Shown here: positions 1 through 11,029 of the stretch, piece by piece | How the letters are laid out: every line of letters starts with the position of its first letter | Numbering within the stretch: the first letter of the stretch is position 1 | From: Vitellaria paradoxa | Lineage: Eukaryota; Streptophyta; Magnoliopsida; Ericales; Sapotaceae | Length of the DNA stretch: 64,000 bases | NCBI GenBank assembly: GCA_019916065.1 | Contig: CM034244.1 | Location: 29,008,471-29,072,470, forward strand | Direction of reading: 5' to 3' | The notes under the pieces: generated by a model | Told to the model about the DNA's origin: nothing | Databases searched by the model: none | What the model saw: only the letters and a program-made list of their open reading frames with translations | Program-made: the position numbers and the translations under genes

Positions 1-3000
1 AAATTATTTCCCGACAACTTCATTTTCTATCTTCCATACACTCTCACCATCTTTCAAAATTATTTGACTAATTAGACAAAGAGAAGACCCTACATTGATG
101 ACCTTAAAGCATCTTTTTCAAATTATTTAGCAAACAAGATTTAAAGCATTTTGTTTGAAAGCTAGCATGATTTAAAGCATTTTGTTAATTTGTCAAAAAG
201 TTAGCATGATTGTTTAATTTGTCAAAAAGTTAGCATGATTCCCGGATTATGCCACTCATCTTCACCCATCCTCCAACACCTATTTTAAATTATGTGGCTA
301 GATAGTCAAAAAAGCTAAGCTATATTATTTGAATTATACTACCTAATGCATAATGCTACTTTAGTGGTTTTCAAGTCTAGGTAGTGGAGCTTGTTTTTCT
401 CTACCGACACTTTCTCTACACTCTCTATAAATTATGTGTCTTCAAAGAGAAGAAAATAAGAGAGAAAAAAAAATAATAATAAATCATTATTTTAGTGTGG
501 TGGGAGATTTGGTGTTGCTTGAAGGAAGAAGAAAGGCTTGGAATTTTTTCAATTTGGTGGTGTTCAAAGCTCAACTCATTTTTTCTTCTCAGAATTAGTC
601 ATCAATATCTTCATTGAGGTAGGATGATGAACCTCCTAAAATATATTTGATGCTTTTTGTAGGTTTGAAGTATGAAACTTGATTGTGATAAAAATAAATA
701 CCCGTATATTGGGGGTAGGGAAGCCAAAATTTTGACTGATGTAACTTAGTATGCTGACAGCTCTCTATTTGTAACTTCTTATGTGCTTCTGACCCCTAAA
801 ATGGTGGAATTAGGTTTCGGCTAAAACATAAAGGTTGTAGCCCTTTCAGTTTTCTTTCCAACCCAAAAATAATTGCATCAATCCAATTTGTGAGTCAAAA
901 GTTATGCCCAAAAATACTGAGCACGTGTAAAACTGTATTTTCTAAACAAACTTAATTCAAGGCTGTTTTTGCACCTTTAGACCTTAGAATTTTAAAAAGT
1001 GTGAAACATGAAAGTTGTAGGTCTTAAAGTCTAATTTCTACAGATATAAAATTTATAGATATTGGAGTTTTGCTCTATTTTATATGAATTTTCTTTTAAG
1101 CTGCTGTCTCAATTTAGTTTTTAATTGATGCTTATTTGGATTTTTTTTTAGAATATTATGTTTAAAGATTTATTTAAATTTCCAATTACCTTCTGTTAGT
1201 TATTGTCATGTTAATAATTTTTATAGATATGAAATTATTTTAAACTGGATATTATATATTATTTGACACTCTAATATTGATGATAATTGACTTAGATAAT
1301 CAGTTTCATCATGGATAGTTGGATGACTTATTCAAACTAAAATGCTAAGTATTTGATAAAATGCCCAAAAGAAATAATGGACTTGTTTTTTTTTTTCATT
1401 CGGTCTTTCTTAAATGAAATTGATTTATTTTTAGGCACTGTTTTGTCAATCTAGCATGTTATATAACTATATTTTATGATTAAGTGAATTTAATGAAACT
1501 CATTTAATACCTTCCTAAACATTGGAATAATTCTGTGGACAATTGTGGATATCTTGAAGCTAAAAACCTATGATAAGGGTTTGGTTATAAATAAGATGAT
1601 GATTGAAAATTTATTTAAATTATTTTGAATAAAATAAAACTTATCAATTTTGCTAAAAATTAATTATAAGTCCAAGAGTTATTTATTACCTTTATATTCC
1701 ATAAAATAATAAAATAAAAGGTAAAAGAAGTAAAAACCGAGATTTGCAGCCAATGAAGTTCGAACTTGTGACCTTAAATCGCAATTAGGGTCGCCCACCC
1801 ACTAAGCTACCAACCTCGGCCTAATTAATATACCATTAGAAATAATTTTATTCTTATCAAATTTGGTACGGTAAACTTGTCAAAACAATTAACTAAATTA
1901 CTAATTCGTATTCTAAATATTTTTTTTTTTTTACTTGCTACTTGTTAGTTAATTTACATGTAGTACCTACCTTTGTGATAATGATATTGGTGACTATGTT
2001 AAATCTTTGATTTATTGAGAATTACTATTAAATTATAGATTTTGATAAAGTGCTTAAAAAAAATATACTGCATGTGACTGAAAAATCCCACTTTTGATTC
2101 ATCGCCCAGGAACATTGCCGGTTGTTATTAAAAATGTCTGATTTTCATACAAGGCACCCTTAGAATGTAAAAGGGTGAAAAGAAATTAAGGCACTCGGTG
2201 CTAAAATTATTTTTGGCAATGGGGTGATGGGTGGGTAGAAATGGCCTTTTAGATGAAAATGGGAACATACATTTTATTTGGGAGATGCTCCTTTCTGACC
2301 TGGCCAGTCAGGTAGCTGGTCGCGACGGCTAGGTTTTTGGTAGGTGACACCATCGGTATGTATTAGATGCTAAGCCCGTAAAGTCACTGATTCCCAAGGC
2401 TGGGGGTAGAGGAGGATAGGAGTATGATTATCTTCGGAGGATTTAGATTAAACTCCTTTACAAAATTTTACTGTGACTAGCAACCTCTCTTGTTACTGGG
2501 TTTTAGTAGCTCACCTCTTGTGGGAATATTTTTTTCAGGATATTAAGTACAGAGATACAGAAGATGAGCTGGAAAGAGATTAATTTCTCTTAAATATTCT
2601 ATCAGAAGAGTTATCTATTTTTTTTTTCTTCTTTTCTGCGCAGAGCTGGAGGACTTTATTTTTGGTCTGTAACAATTGTTGGATGATTGTAATTATTAAG
2701 CTTAGACCTAATTTTCTTTTATTTGGTATGTAATGTTAATCGCGTGATTGGGACACTTAGATGGTTCTGTAATATTTTTCTCTATCTTTATTTTGTGCCC
2801 TGTAGTTGAAATGCCATCAAATGGTTCAGTCTAATGACTTATAAATATTGTTTGGGATAAATAAGGGATTTTGAATATCTTAAATTTTTCTTGCGGGTCA
2901 ACCCCAGTTTGGAGAAAAATTCTGGGGTGTGACATCGTGTTATTATCATCTTATTTTTATACCTAACAAATAAATCCCTAGTCACCCCTGGGCATTCGGT

Positions 3001-3022
3001 TATGAAAATCCGGGGCGTGACA
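1..3022 (+). repeat. 5' LTR (3' part) of the Tekay-type element
   Basis: Near-identical to 8133-11558 apart from a 399-bp insertion in the latter. It ends in GGGGCGTGACA at 3022, immediately before the primer-binding site. A related string, GGGGTGTGACA, occurs about 90 bp upstream, so the LTR end is imperfectly repeated. The only gene-like element inside is the antisense SINE at 1669-1821. Confidence 0.93.
1669..1821 (-). mobile_element. tRNA-derived SINE, antisense inside the 5' LTR
   Basis: Read on the minus strand, it begins GGCCGAGGTTGGTAGCTTAG. A pol III A box (TAGCTTAGTGGG, complement of 1798-1809) fits TRGCNNAGYNGG. A B-box-like stretch (AGTTCGAACTT, about 1757-1768) follows at tRNA-like spacing, then a T-rich tail. 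Flanking TAATTATA (1661-1668) and TAATTAATA (1822-1830) look like a decayed target duplication. Because the same insertion is in both LTRs, it predates this copy's transposition. Family name unknown. Confidence 0.7.
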
Positions 3023-3025
3023 GCT

Positions 3026-3038
3026 TGGTATCAGAGCC
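3026..3038 (+). other. Primer-binding site, tRNA-iMet type
   Basis: TGGTATCAGAGCC starts three bases after the LTR end. This is the standard plant primer-binding site complementary to the 3' end of initiator tRNA-Met, used by many Ty3/gypsy and copia elements to prime minus-strand DNA. Confidence 0.93.
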
Positions 3039-3140
3039 ATAGGTTTATGATTTACCTAAGGGTAGTGGGGATTAGGTATTTTTATACGTATTGCGTGTAT
3101 TTGTGTGTAAGTACCAACTAACCCGTCAATCTTATATAGA

Positions 3141-4394
3141 ATGGAAAACACCGGAAGAGGCCGTGGATGACCCCGAAGCAACAGCTAAAATGGGGCGCAA
3201 TCGCAACCATCAAATGCACAATCTGCAACCACCACCAACGTTACCAATGAGATGGCCCAAGCTATCCGGGACATGGTGACAGTTATAGCCCAATTCATAC
3301 AGATGAATCCACGAGCACCAGCGGCAATGCCGGCAGCGGCTGTAGTGGGAGTAGCACCAGTGATACCACCAGTAAGAAGGCATGATGATGACCTACGAAA
3401 CTTCTTACGGTATGACCCACCATCATTCCATGGCGAACCCGAACCAGTAGCAGCTGAGAGCTGGTTCAAAGAAGTCTCTCATATTTTAGAGACTATGGGA
3501 ATAACCTGTCATGCTACTAAGATAACCTTGGCAACGTTCCTGCTACGGGGTGATGCATATGAATGGTGAACTTTCGTTAAGGGAAGCCACGACCCTACAA
3601 CCATGACCTGTGAAAGATTTGAAGAATTGTTCATGGATCATTTTTTTCCACAAACTTTCAAGGATGCTAAGACACGGGAGTTTTTATCCTTGAAGCAGCG
3701 TGGCATGACCGTTATGCAGTACGAAGCAATGTTCGCTAGTGTGTCCAAGTATGCCCAAAATTTGAATTTAACTGACAAGGCAAAGACCGATCAGTTTACA
3801 TGGGGCTTGCGGACTGACATTCGAGGGAGAATCATTGGTATGATGCACACTTCTTATGCTGCAGCTGTGAGGGCAGCCATTGCTGTGGAAATGGAAATGC
3901 AAGACACAGCCAAGCTCAAGGGATCAGCATTCAAGGGTTCAATCATGAGGTAAAACAAAAATGTTGGACAAAAATGAGGTAGATTCTTTGAAAACAACAA
4001 ACAGTATGGTGGTCAACCGCAAAAGAGAAATGAAGGAGTGAGTCAACCTCGACATCAGCAAAAGGATCCAAATGCATGTTACCAGTGTGGGCAACTTAGG
4101 CATTTTAAAAGAGATTGTCCTCAGAGGGCAATGGCGTACCACAAGAAAAATCTACAGAATTTACAGAATCCAGGACCAACACGAATCACATACCCACCTC
4201 CACAACAACGTTTTCAACAAAGACCACCTTTTCATAATCCTAACATGAACCAGCAAGGAGGACAACAGAAGAACAATGGAGGAGGACTAGGGCCAAGAAG
4301 GTATAATAATGTTCCGCAGGGACGCGTATTTGCACTTAACCATTTGGAATCACCAGAACCTATTACAGCGGTACCAGAAAACACAGTTATTTAG
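3141..4394 (+). pseudogene. gag: Tekay gag relic (capsid and zinc knuckle)
   Basis: The ATG at 3141 opens a frame that runs through gag and pol. It starts MENTGRGRG and then meets TGA at 3168 and TAA at 3186, with further in-frame stops at 3567, 3951, 3975 and 4392. The capsid part (about 3430-3930) has the retrotransposon gag signature, including W-F-K-E-V and Y-E-A-M-F-A. A CX2CX4HX4C zinc knuckle (CYQCGQLRHFKRDC, from 4077) marks nucleocapsid. No frameshift is needed to read across. A functional gag would form the cytoplasmic virus-like particle; this copy cannot make full-length protein. Confidence 0.9.
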
Positions 4395-7300
4395 GTTACC
4401 TCATTACTCTTTAGTACTTGGGTGGTAATCGTAGTTGATACTGGCGCTTCGCATTCCTTTATATCATCCAAATGTGCATGTTCATTGAAGTTAATACCAG
4501 AGGAATTAAATGAAACATTAACCATTGATTCCCCTCTAGGAAATAACATTATGGCAAATAAGATCACTAGATCTTGTGCAATCCAATTCGGGGAGATCAT
4601 AGTAGAATGTGATTTTATCTAGTTGGATATGAACACCTACGAAGTCATTCTAGGAATGGAATGATTGTCTTTACACCAAGCAATTATTGATTGTTATCTG
4701 AAGCGTGTCTCGGCGATTCTTCCATCAGGAGCTCGATTCTGTATCCAAGGAGATTTCCGAGAAGATCCAATTATATCCCCAGTACATTCTTGAGGTTGCA
4801 GGCAATTAAATAGCTTGCTAGCCAATCTGCCTTTGAATAAGGAGCTTCCACAGACTGCTCTCCCTCGAGTAGTTTGTGAGTTCCCAGATGTTTTTCCCAA
4901 GGAGCTTCCAAGTTTGCTACCTCGGCGGGAAATAGATTTTCGTATAGATCTACAGCCAGGGGTTGCACCAATTTCAGTAGCCCCTTACCGAATGGCACCA
5001 GCAGAACTTCAAGAATTAAAAGTACAACTTGAAGAATTGCTCTAGCTAGGATTCATTCGATCTAGTGTTTCCCCCTGGGGAGCGTCAGCTGTTTTTGCAA
5101 AGAAAAAAAATGAAAGTTTACGGCTATGTATTGATTACAGAAAGCTGAACAGAGTCACTATCAAGAATAAATACCCCTTGCCACGTATAGATGATTTATT
5201 TGATCAATTGAGGGGTTCACTATTCTTCTCTAAGATCGATCTTCGATCAGGATACCATCAATTACGTATCCGAGAGGAAGACATTCCAAAGACAGCTTTC
5301 CGTACGAGATATGGGCACTACGAGTTCGTGGTTATGCCTTTTGGACTCACCAATGCGCCAGCAGCATTTATGGATCTTATGAATCGTGTTTTCCGTCCAT
5401 ACCTGGATAAGTTTGTTGTAGTCTTCATTGAAGACATACTTATTTATTCAAAGGATGAACAGAAGCATGAACAGCACCTTTGTATCGTCTTACAAACTTT
5501 ATTAGATCACCAACTGTATGCCAAGGCTAGCAAATGTGAGTTTTGGCTAACAAATATACCATTCTTGGGACATGTAGTCTCAACAGATGGTGTTGCTGTG
5601 GACCCAATAAAAGTAGAAGTTGTAATGAGCTGGAAGCAACCGAAGACAGTTTTTGAGATAAGAAGTTTCCTTGGTTTGGCAAGGTACTACCGACGGTTCA
5701 TTAAGGACTTTTCTCGAATTACTGCACCCATGACGCGATTAATCTACAAGGATGTCAAGTTTGTTTGGGATGAGAAATGTGAAGGAGCTTTTCAAGAGTT
5801 GAAGGCTCGATTGACTCAAGCCCCAGTTCTAATCATACCAGAACGAGGGCTAGGGTATACAGTATACTGTGATGCCTCAAGAGAAGGATTAGGTTGTGTG
5901 CTATTGCAATTAGACCATGTAGTCGCTTATGGTTCTCGACAACTGAGAAACCATGAGAAGAACTATCCAACCCACGATCTAGAATTGGCCGCAATTGTTT
6001 TTGCATTGAAACTTTGGAGGCATTATTTGTATGGTGAAAAGTTTGAAGTCTTTTCAGATCACAAGAGTCTGAAATATCTGTTCACCCAACGAGACCTGAA
6101 CCTACGACAATGACGCTAGATGGAATATCTAGAGGATTTTGATTTCACCCTTCAATATCATCTAGGAAAGGTGAATGTTGTAGCAGATGCACTCAGTAGG
6201 AAATCACATTTGACATTGGCGAATTTGGCAATGCGGGAATGGAAGATGCTAGAATCTATGAATGAATTTGAGATCAAAATTTATCAGGGAAATGCTACAG
6301 TGACAAACTGTTCTCTGATGGCAATTCCCACGATACTTACTAAGGTGATCGATGCGCAACAACATGATGAAGGATGCAAGAAGATGGTAGCTCAAATCTT
6401 GTCTGGAGAGATTATAGAAGGGTGGACACTTCGCTCTGATCAAGGACTACAGTATTGTGGAAGGTTGTATGTTCCGAATTTTGATGGCCTTCGAAATGAG
6501 ATATTGCATGAGTTCCATAATTCAAGATTTTCCATTCACCCTGGAAGTACGAAGATGTACCGTGATTTAGCACGACAGTATTGGTGGAAGGGAATGAAGA
6601 AGGATGTTGCTCAATTCGTAGCTAAATGTTTTGCTTGTCAGCAGATCAAAGCAGAACACCAGAAGCCAGCTGGATTACTCCAACCATTACCTGTGTCTGA
6701 ATGGAAGTGGGAGCACATTACAATGGATTTTGTAGTAGGGTTACCTAAGACATTGAAGAAACATAACTCTATATGGGTTATTATTGATCGATTAACAAAG
6801 TCAGCACATTTTTTACCAGTGAACACTACTGACACACTCCAAAAGCGCAGCAAGCTATATATCCGCGAGATCATCAGGCTTCACGGAACACCAGTCTCCA
6901 TAGTATCTGACCGAGATCCATTATTCACCGCTCAATTTTGGAAGAGTCTATAGGAGGCTTTACGCACTAAATTGACCTTTAGCACAGCATTTCACCCTTA
7001 GACAGATAAACAGTCAGAGCGGCTAATTCAGACATTAGAAGATATGCTTCGTGCTTGCATATTAGACTTTAAAGGAAACTGGGAAGAACACTTGCCATTG
7101 ATAGAGTTTGTGTATAACAACAGCTATCAGGCAAGTATTAGAATGACACCTTATGAGGTATTATATGGGAGGCCATGTCGCTCTCTTTTGTATTGGACCG
7201 AGGTAGGAGAATCGGTGATGATAGGACCCGACCTGATCAAGCAAACATCAGAAAAGATTGCTATCATTCGTCAACGTCTACTTACTGCCCAGAGTCGTCA

Positions 7301-7766
7301 GAAAAGCTACGCTGACCGACGAAGACGACCTTTGGAGTTCGAGGTTGGAGATCATGTCTTTCTTCAAGTTTCCCTATGTCAAGGAGTCGTACGATTCGGG
7401 AAAAAGGGGAAGTTAGCTCCTCGATATATTGGACCATTTGAAATCTTTGCAAAGGTTGGGCAGGTTGCATATCAGCTAGCTCTACCACCTCAACTATCAC
7501 GTGTTCACGATGTATTTCATGTATCCATGCTTCGAAAGTATGAACCTGACCCGAGTCACGTGATTGATTGGATTGAACTTGATATTCAGCAAGATGTTAC
7601 ATTTGAACAACAGCCGGTTAAGATCGAGGATCGGCGTGAATAAGTCCTACGAGGCAAAACCATTCCATTGGTTCGAGGGTTGTGGAGGCACCGTGGCGTG
7701 GAGGAATCCACCTGGGAGCGTGAGTCTGTTATGCGTGAACGATACCCTCATTTGTTTAACACTTGA
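4395..7766 (+). pseudogene. pol: Tekay pol relic: protease, RT, RNase H, integrase, chromodomain
   Basis: Continues in the gag frame. Domains in order: aspartic protease with D-T-G-A-S at 4437; reverse transcriptase about 4980-5640 with [11 protein letters not shown] and [12 protein letters not shown]; RNase H with YCDAS, the E of ELAAI and SDHKSLKY; integrase with an H-H-C-C zinc finger (CFAC about 6630) and D, D, E core residues (TMDF, VSDRD, QSERL); a GPY/F module near 7430; then a C-terminal chromodomain ending in RYPHLFNT at 7763. The second catalytic position of RT reads F-I-E-D at 5424-5435 instead of F-I-D-D. Stops lie at 4620, 4662, 4791, 5043, 6111, 6117, 6951, 6999 and 7641, with no frameshift. 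The chromodomain would target integration to modified histone in a working element. Confidence 0.93.
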
Positions 7767-7803
7767 GTCATGTTTTGTGTAAATTTCGGGATGAAATTTA
7801 TTT

Positions 7804-7815
7804 AAGGGGGTGGAT
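7804..7815 (+). other. Polypurine tract of the Tekay element
   Basis: AAGGGGGTGGAT lies directly before the TGTAATAACC start of the 3' LTR, the expected plus-strand priming site. Confidence 0.85.
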
Positions 7816-9808
7816 TGTAATAACCTGAATTTTTTTTTCTTAATTAAATTGCTTAAGTGTGGTGGTGATATTTGTTATAGTAAAAATCTAGAAGGATTTG
7901 AAAATTTTTGGAATAATAAAATTAGTTGGAAAGATTTTCGGATTTAATTTCACCCTATGTGAGAGTTTAATGTAGAATTTCTAAAATTTTTATCCAAACA
8001 CTTCCTAGCCCAATTACTTATTTGGTTCAAACCAAGCTCATTAACCCATGGGTTAACCCTTTTCTTTGACTCACCTCAACTCACTTCAACTCACTTTATC
8101 ACTCAATGAGTTGACTCGTGAATAGTTGCTCTAAATTATTTCCCGACAACTTCATTTTCCATCTTCCATACACTCTCACTATCTTTCAAAATTATTTGAC
8201 TAATTAGACAAAGAGAAGACCCTACATTGATGACCTTAAAGCATCTTTTTCAAATTATTTAGCAAACAAGATTTAAAGCATTTTGTTTGAAAGCTAGCAT
8301 GATTTAAAGCATTTTGTTAATTTGTGAAAAAGTTAGCGTGATTGTTTAATTTGTCAAAAAGTTAGCATGATTCCCGGATCATGCCACCCATCTTCACCCA
8401 TCCTCCAACACCTATCTTAAATTATGTGGCTAGATAGTCAAAAAAGCTAAGTTAGATTATTTGGATTATACTACCTAATGCATAATGCTACTTTAGTGGT
8501 TTTCAAGTCTAGGTAGTGGAGTTTATTTTTCTCTACCGACACTTTCTCTACACTCCCTATAAATTGTGTGTCTTCAAAGAGAAGAAAATAAGAGAGAAAA
8601 TAATAATAATAATAATAATAAATCATTATTTTAGTGTGGTGGGAGATTTGGTGTTGCTTGAAGGAAGAAGAAAGGCTTGGAATTTTTTCAATTTGGTGAT
8701 GTTCAAAGCTCAACTCATTTTTCCTTCTCAGAATTAGTCATCAATATCTTCATTGAGGTAGGATGACGAACCTCCTAAAATTTATTTGATGCCTTTTGTA
8801 GGTTTGAAGTATGAAACTTGATTGTGATAAAAGTAAATACCCGTATATTGGGGGTAGGGAAGCCAAAATTTTGACTGATGTAACTCAGTATACTGACAGC
8901 TCTCTATTTGTAACTTCTTATGTGCTTTTAACCCCTAAAATGGTGGAATTAGGCTTCGGCTAAAACATAAAAGTTGTAGTCCTTTCAGTTTTCTTTCCAA
9001 CCCAAAAAGAATTGCATCAATCCAATTTGTGAGTCAAAAGTTATGCCCAAAACTACTGAGCACGTGTAAAACTGTATTTTCTGAACAAACTTAATTCAAG
9101 GCTGTTTTTGCACCTTTAGACCTTAGAATTTTAAAAAGTGTGAAACATGAAAGTTGTAGGTCTTAAAGTCTAATTTCTACAGATATAAAGTTTATAGATA
9201 TTGGAGTTTTGCTCTATTTTATATGAATTTTCTTTTAAGCTGCTGTCTCAATTTAGTTTTTAATTGATGCTTGTTTGGATTTTTTTTTAGAATATTATGT
9301 TTAAAGATTTATTTAAATTTCCAATTACCTTCTGTTAGTTATTGTCATGTTAATAATTTCTATTGATATGAAATTATGTTAAACTGGATATTATATATTA
9401 TTTGACACTCTAATATTGATGATAATTGATTTAGATAATCAGTTTCATCATGGATAGTTGGATGACTTATTCAAACTAAAATGCTAAGTATTTGATAAAA
9501 TGCCCAAAAGAAATAATGGACTTGTTTTTTTTTTTTCATTCGGTCTTTCTTAAATGAAATTGATTTATTTTTAGGCACTGTTTTGTCAATCTAGCATGTT
9601 ATATAACTATATTTTATGATTAAGTGAATTTAATGAAACTCATTTAATACCTTCCTAAACATTGGAATAATTCTGTGGACAATTGTGGATATCTTGAAGC
9701 CAAAAACCTATGATAAGGGTTTGGTTATAAATAAGATGATGATTGAAAATTTATTTAAATTATTTTGAATAAAATAAAACTTATCAATTTTGCTAAAAAT
9801 TAATTATA

Positions 9809-9961
9809 AGTCCAAGAGCTATTTATTATCTTTCTATTCCATAAAATAATAAAATAAAAGGTAAAAGAAGTAAAAACCGAGATTTGCAGCCAATGAGATT
9901 CGAACTTGCGACTTTAAATCCCAATTAGGGTCGCCCACCCACTAAGCTATCAACCTCGGCC
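9809..9961 (-). mobile_element. tRNA-derived SINE, antisense inside the 3' LTR
   Basis: Second copy of the SINE at 1669-1821, same length and same flanks (TAATTATA at 9801, TAATTAATA from 9962). Here the minus-strand B box reads AGTTCGAATC, closer to the pol III consensus than the other copy. The A box is TAGCTTAGTGGG. Confidence 0.7.
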
Positions 9962-10630
9962 TAATTAATATACCATTAGAAATAATTTTATTCTTATCAA
10001 ATTTGGTACGGTAAACTTGTCAAAACAATTAATTAAAATACTAATTCGTATTCTAAATTTTTTTTTTTTACTTGCTACTTGTTAATTTATATGTAGTACC
10101 TATCTTTGTGATAATGATATTGGTGACTATGTTAAATCTTTGATTTATTGAGAATTACTATTAAATTATGGATTTAGATAAAGTACTTGAAAAAAAAATA
10201 TACTGCATGTGACTGAAAATTTCCACTTTTGATTCATCGCCCAGGAACATTGCCGGTTATTATTAAAAATGTCTGATTTCCATACAAGGCACTCTTAGAA
10301 TGTAAAAGGGTGAGAAGAAATTAAGGCACTCGGTGCTAAAGTTATTTTTGGCAATGGGGTGATGGGTGGGTAGAAATGGCCTTTTAGATGAAAATGGGAA
10401 CATGCATTTTATTTGGGAGATGCTCCCTTCTGACTTGGCCAGTCAGGTAACCGGTCGCAACGGCTAAGTTTTTGGTAGGTGACACCGTCGGTATGCATTA
10501 GATGCTAAGCCCGTAAAGTCACTGGTTCCCAAGGCTGGGGGTAGAGGAGGATAGGAGTATGATTATCTTAGGAGGATTTAGATTAAACTCCTTTACAAAA
10601 TTTTATTGTAACTAGCAACCTCTCTTGTTA

Positions 10631-10688
10631 TGTATGAATGATGTGTTGGAATTATTTAATTATATTTAATTCCTCTCGATTAATATTT

Positions 10689-10725
<37 letters not shown>

Positions 10726-11029
10726 CCTGTATCGCTACGGGGTTTGATCCCGAGACCTTAAAGATCTAAATCTGAGATCCATACTACTGCGACACAGACT
10801 TCATTGTGGTACACACATCAATATTTAACTATTTTTACATGTAAGTAAAATAGTAGTTACGGTGACGGTTTCATCGAACCGTTGTAAGTATAATTTACAT
10901 TATTCAGTTGAGATCTATTGAATTAATTGTTGCATAAACAGTATGCCACCTAAACACATTCACTGTAATGGGTCACTTAATACAGTGTAACATTACAACC
11001 ACTATATATAGGCACCTAGGAGATTCTGA
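10631..11029. mobile_element. 399-bp insertion unique to the 3' LTR, class unresolved
   Basis: Absent from the other LTR, which reads straight across this point, so it arrived after the element inserted. It is flanked by TTA on both sides (10628-10630 and 11030-11032). It contains TGTTGGAATTATTTAATT, an (AT)n run and a TATA-like ACTATATATAGG near its right end, which resembles the U3 part of a copia-type LTR. The ends are neither TG...CA nor clear inverted repeats, so I cannot name the class. Confidence 0.6.
10694..10721. repeat. (AT)n microsatellite
   Basis: Perfect alternating AT run inside the LTR-specific insertion. Confidence 0.9.

Noticed and set aside
1735..1825. Possible tRNA gene on the minus strand
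   Set aside because: A and B boxes are present but no cloverleaf with acceptor pairing; T-rich tail, TSD-like flanks and presence in both LTRs fit a SINE.
3091..3279. 62-codon plus-strand ORF at the gag start
   Set aside because: Out of frame with the gag-pol relic, whose own start at 3141 and codons match gag; this is a shadow frame.
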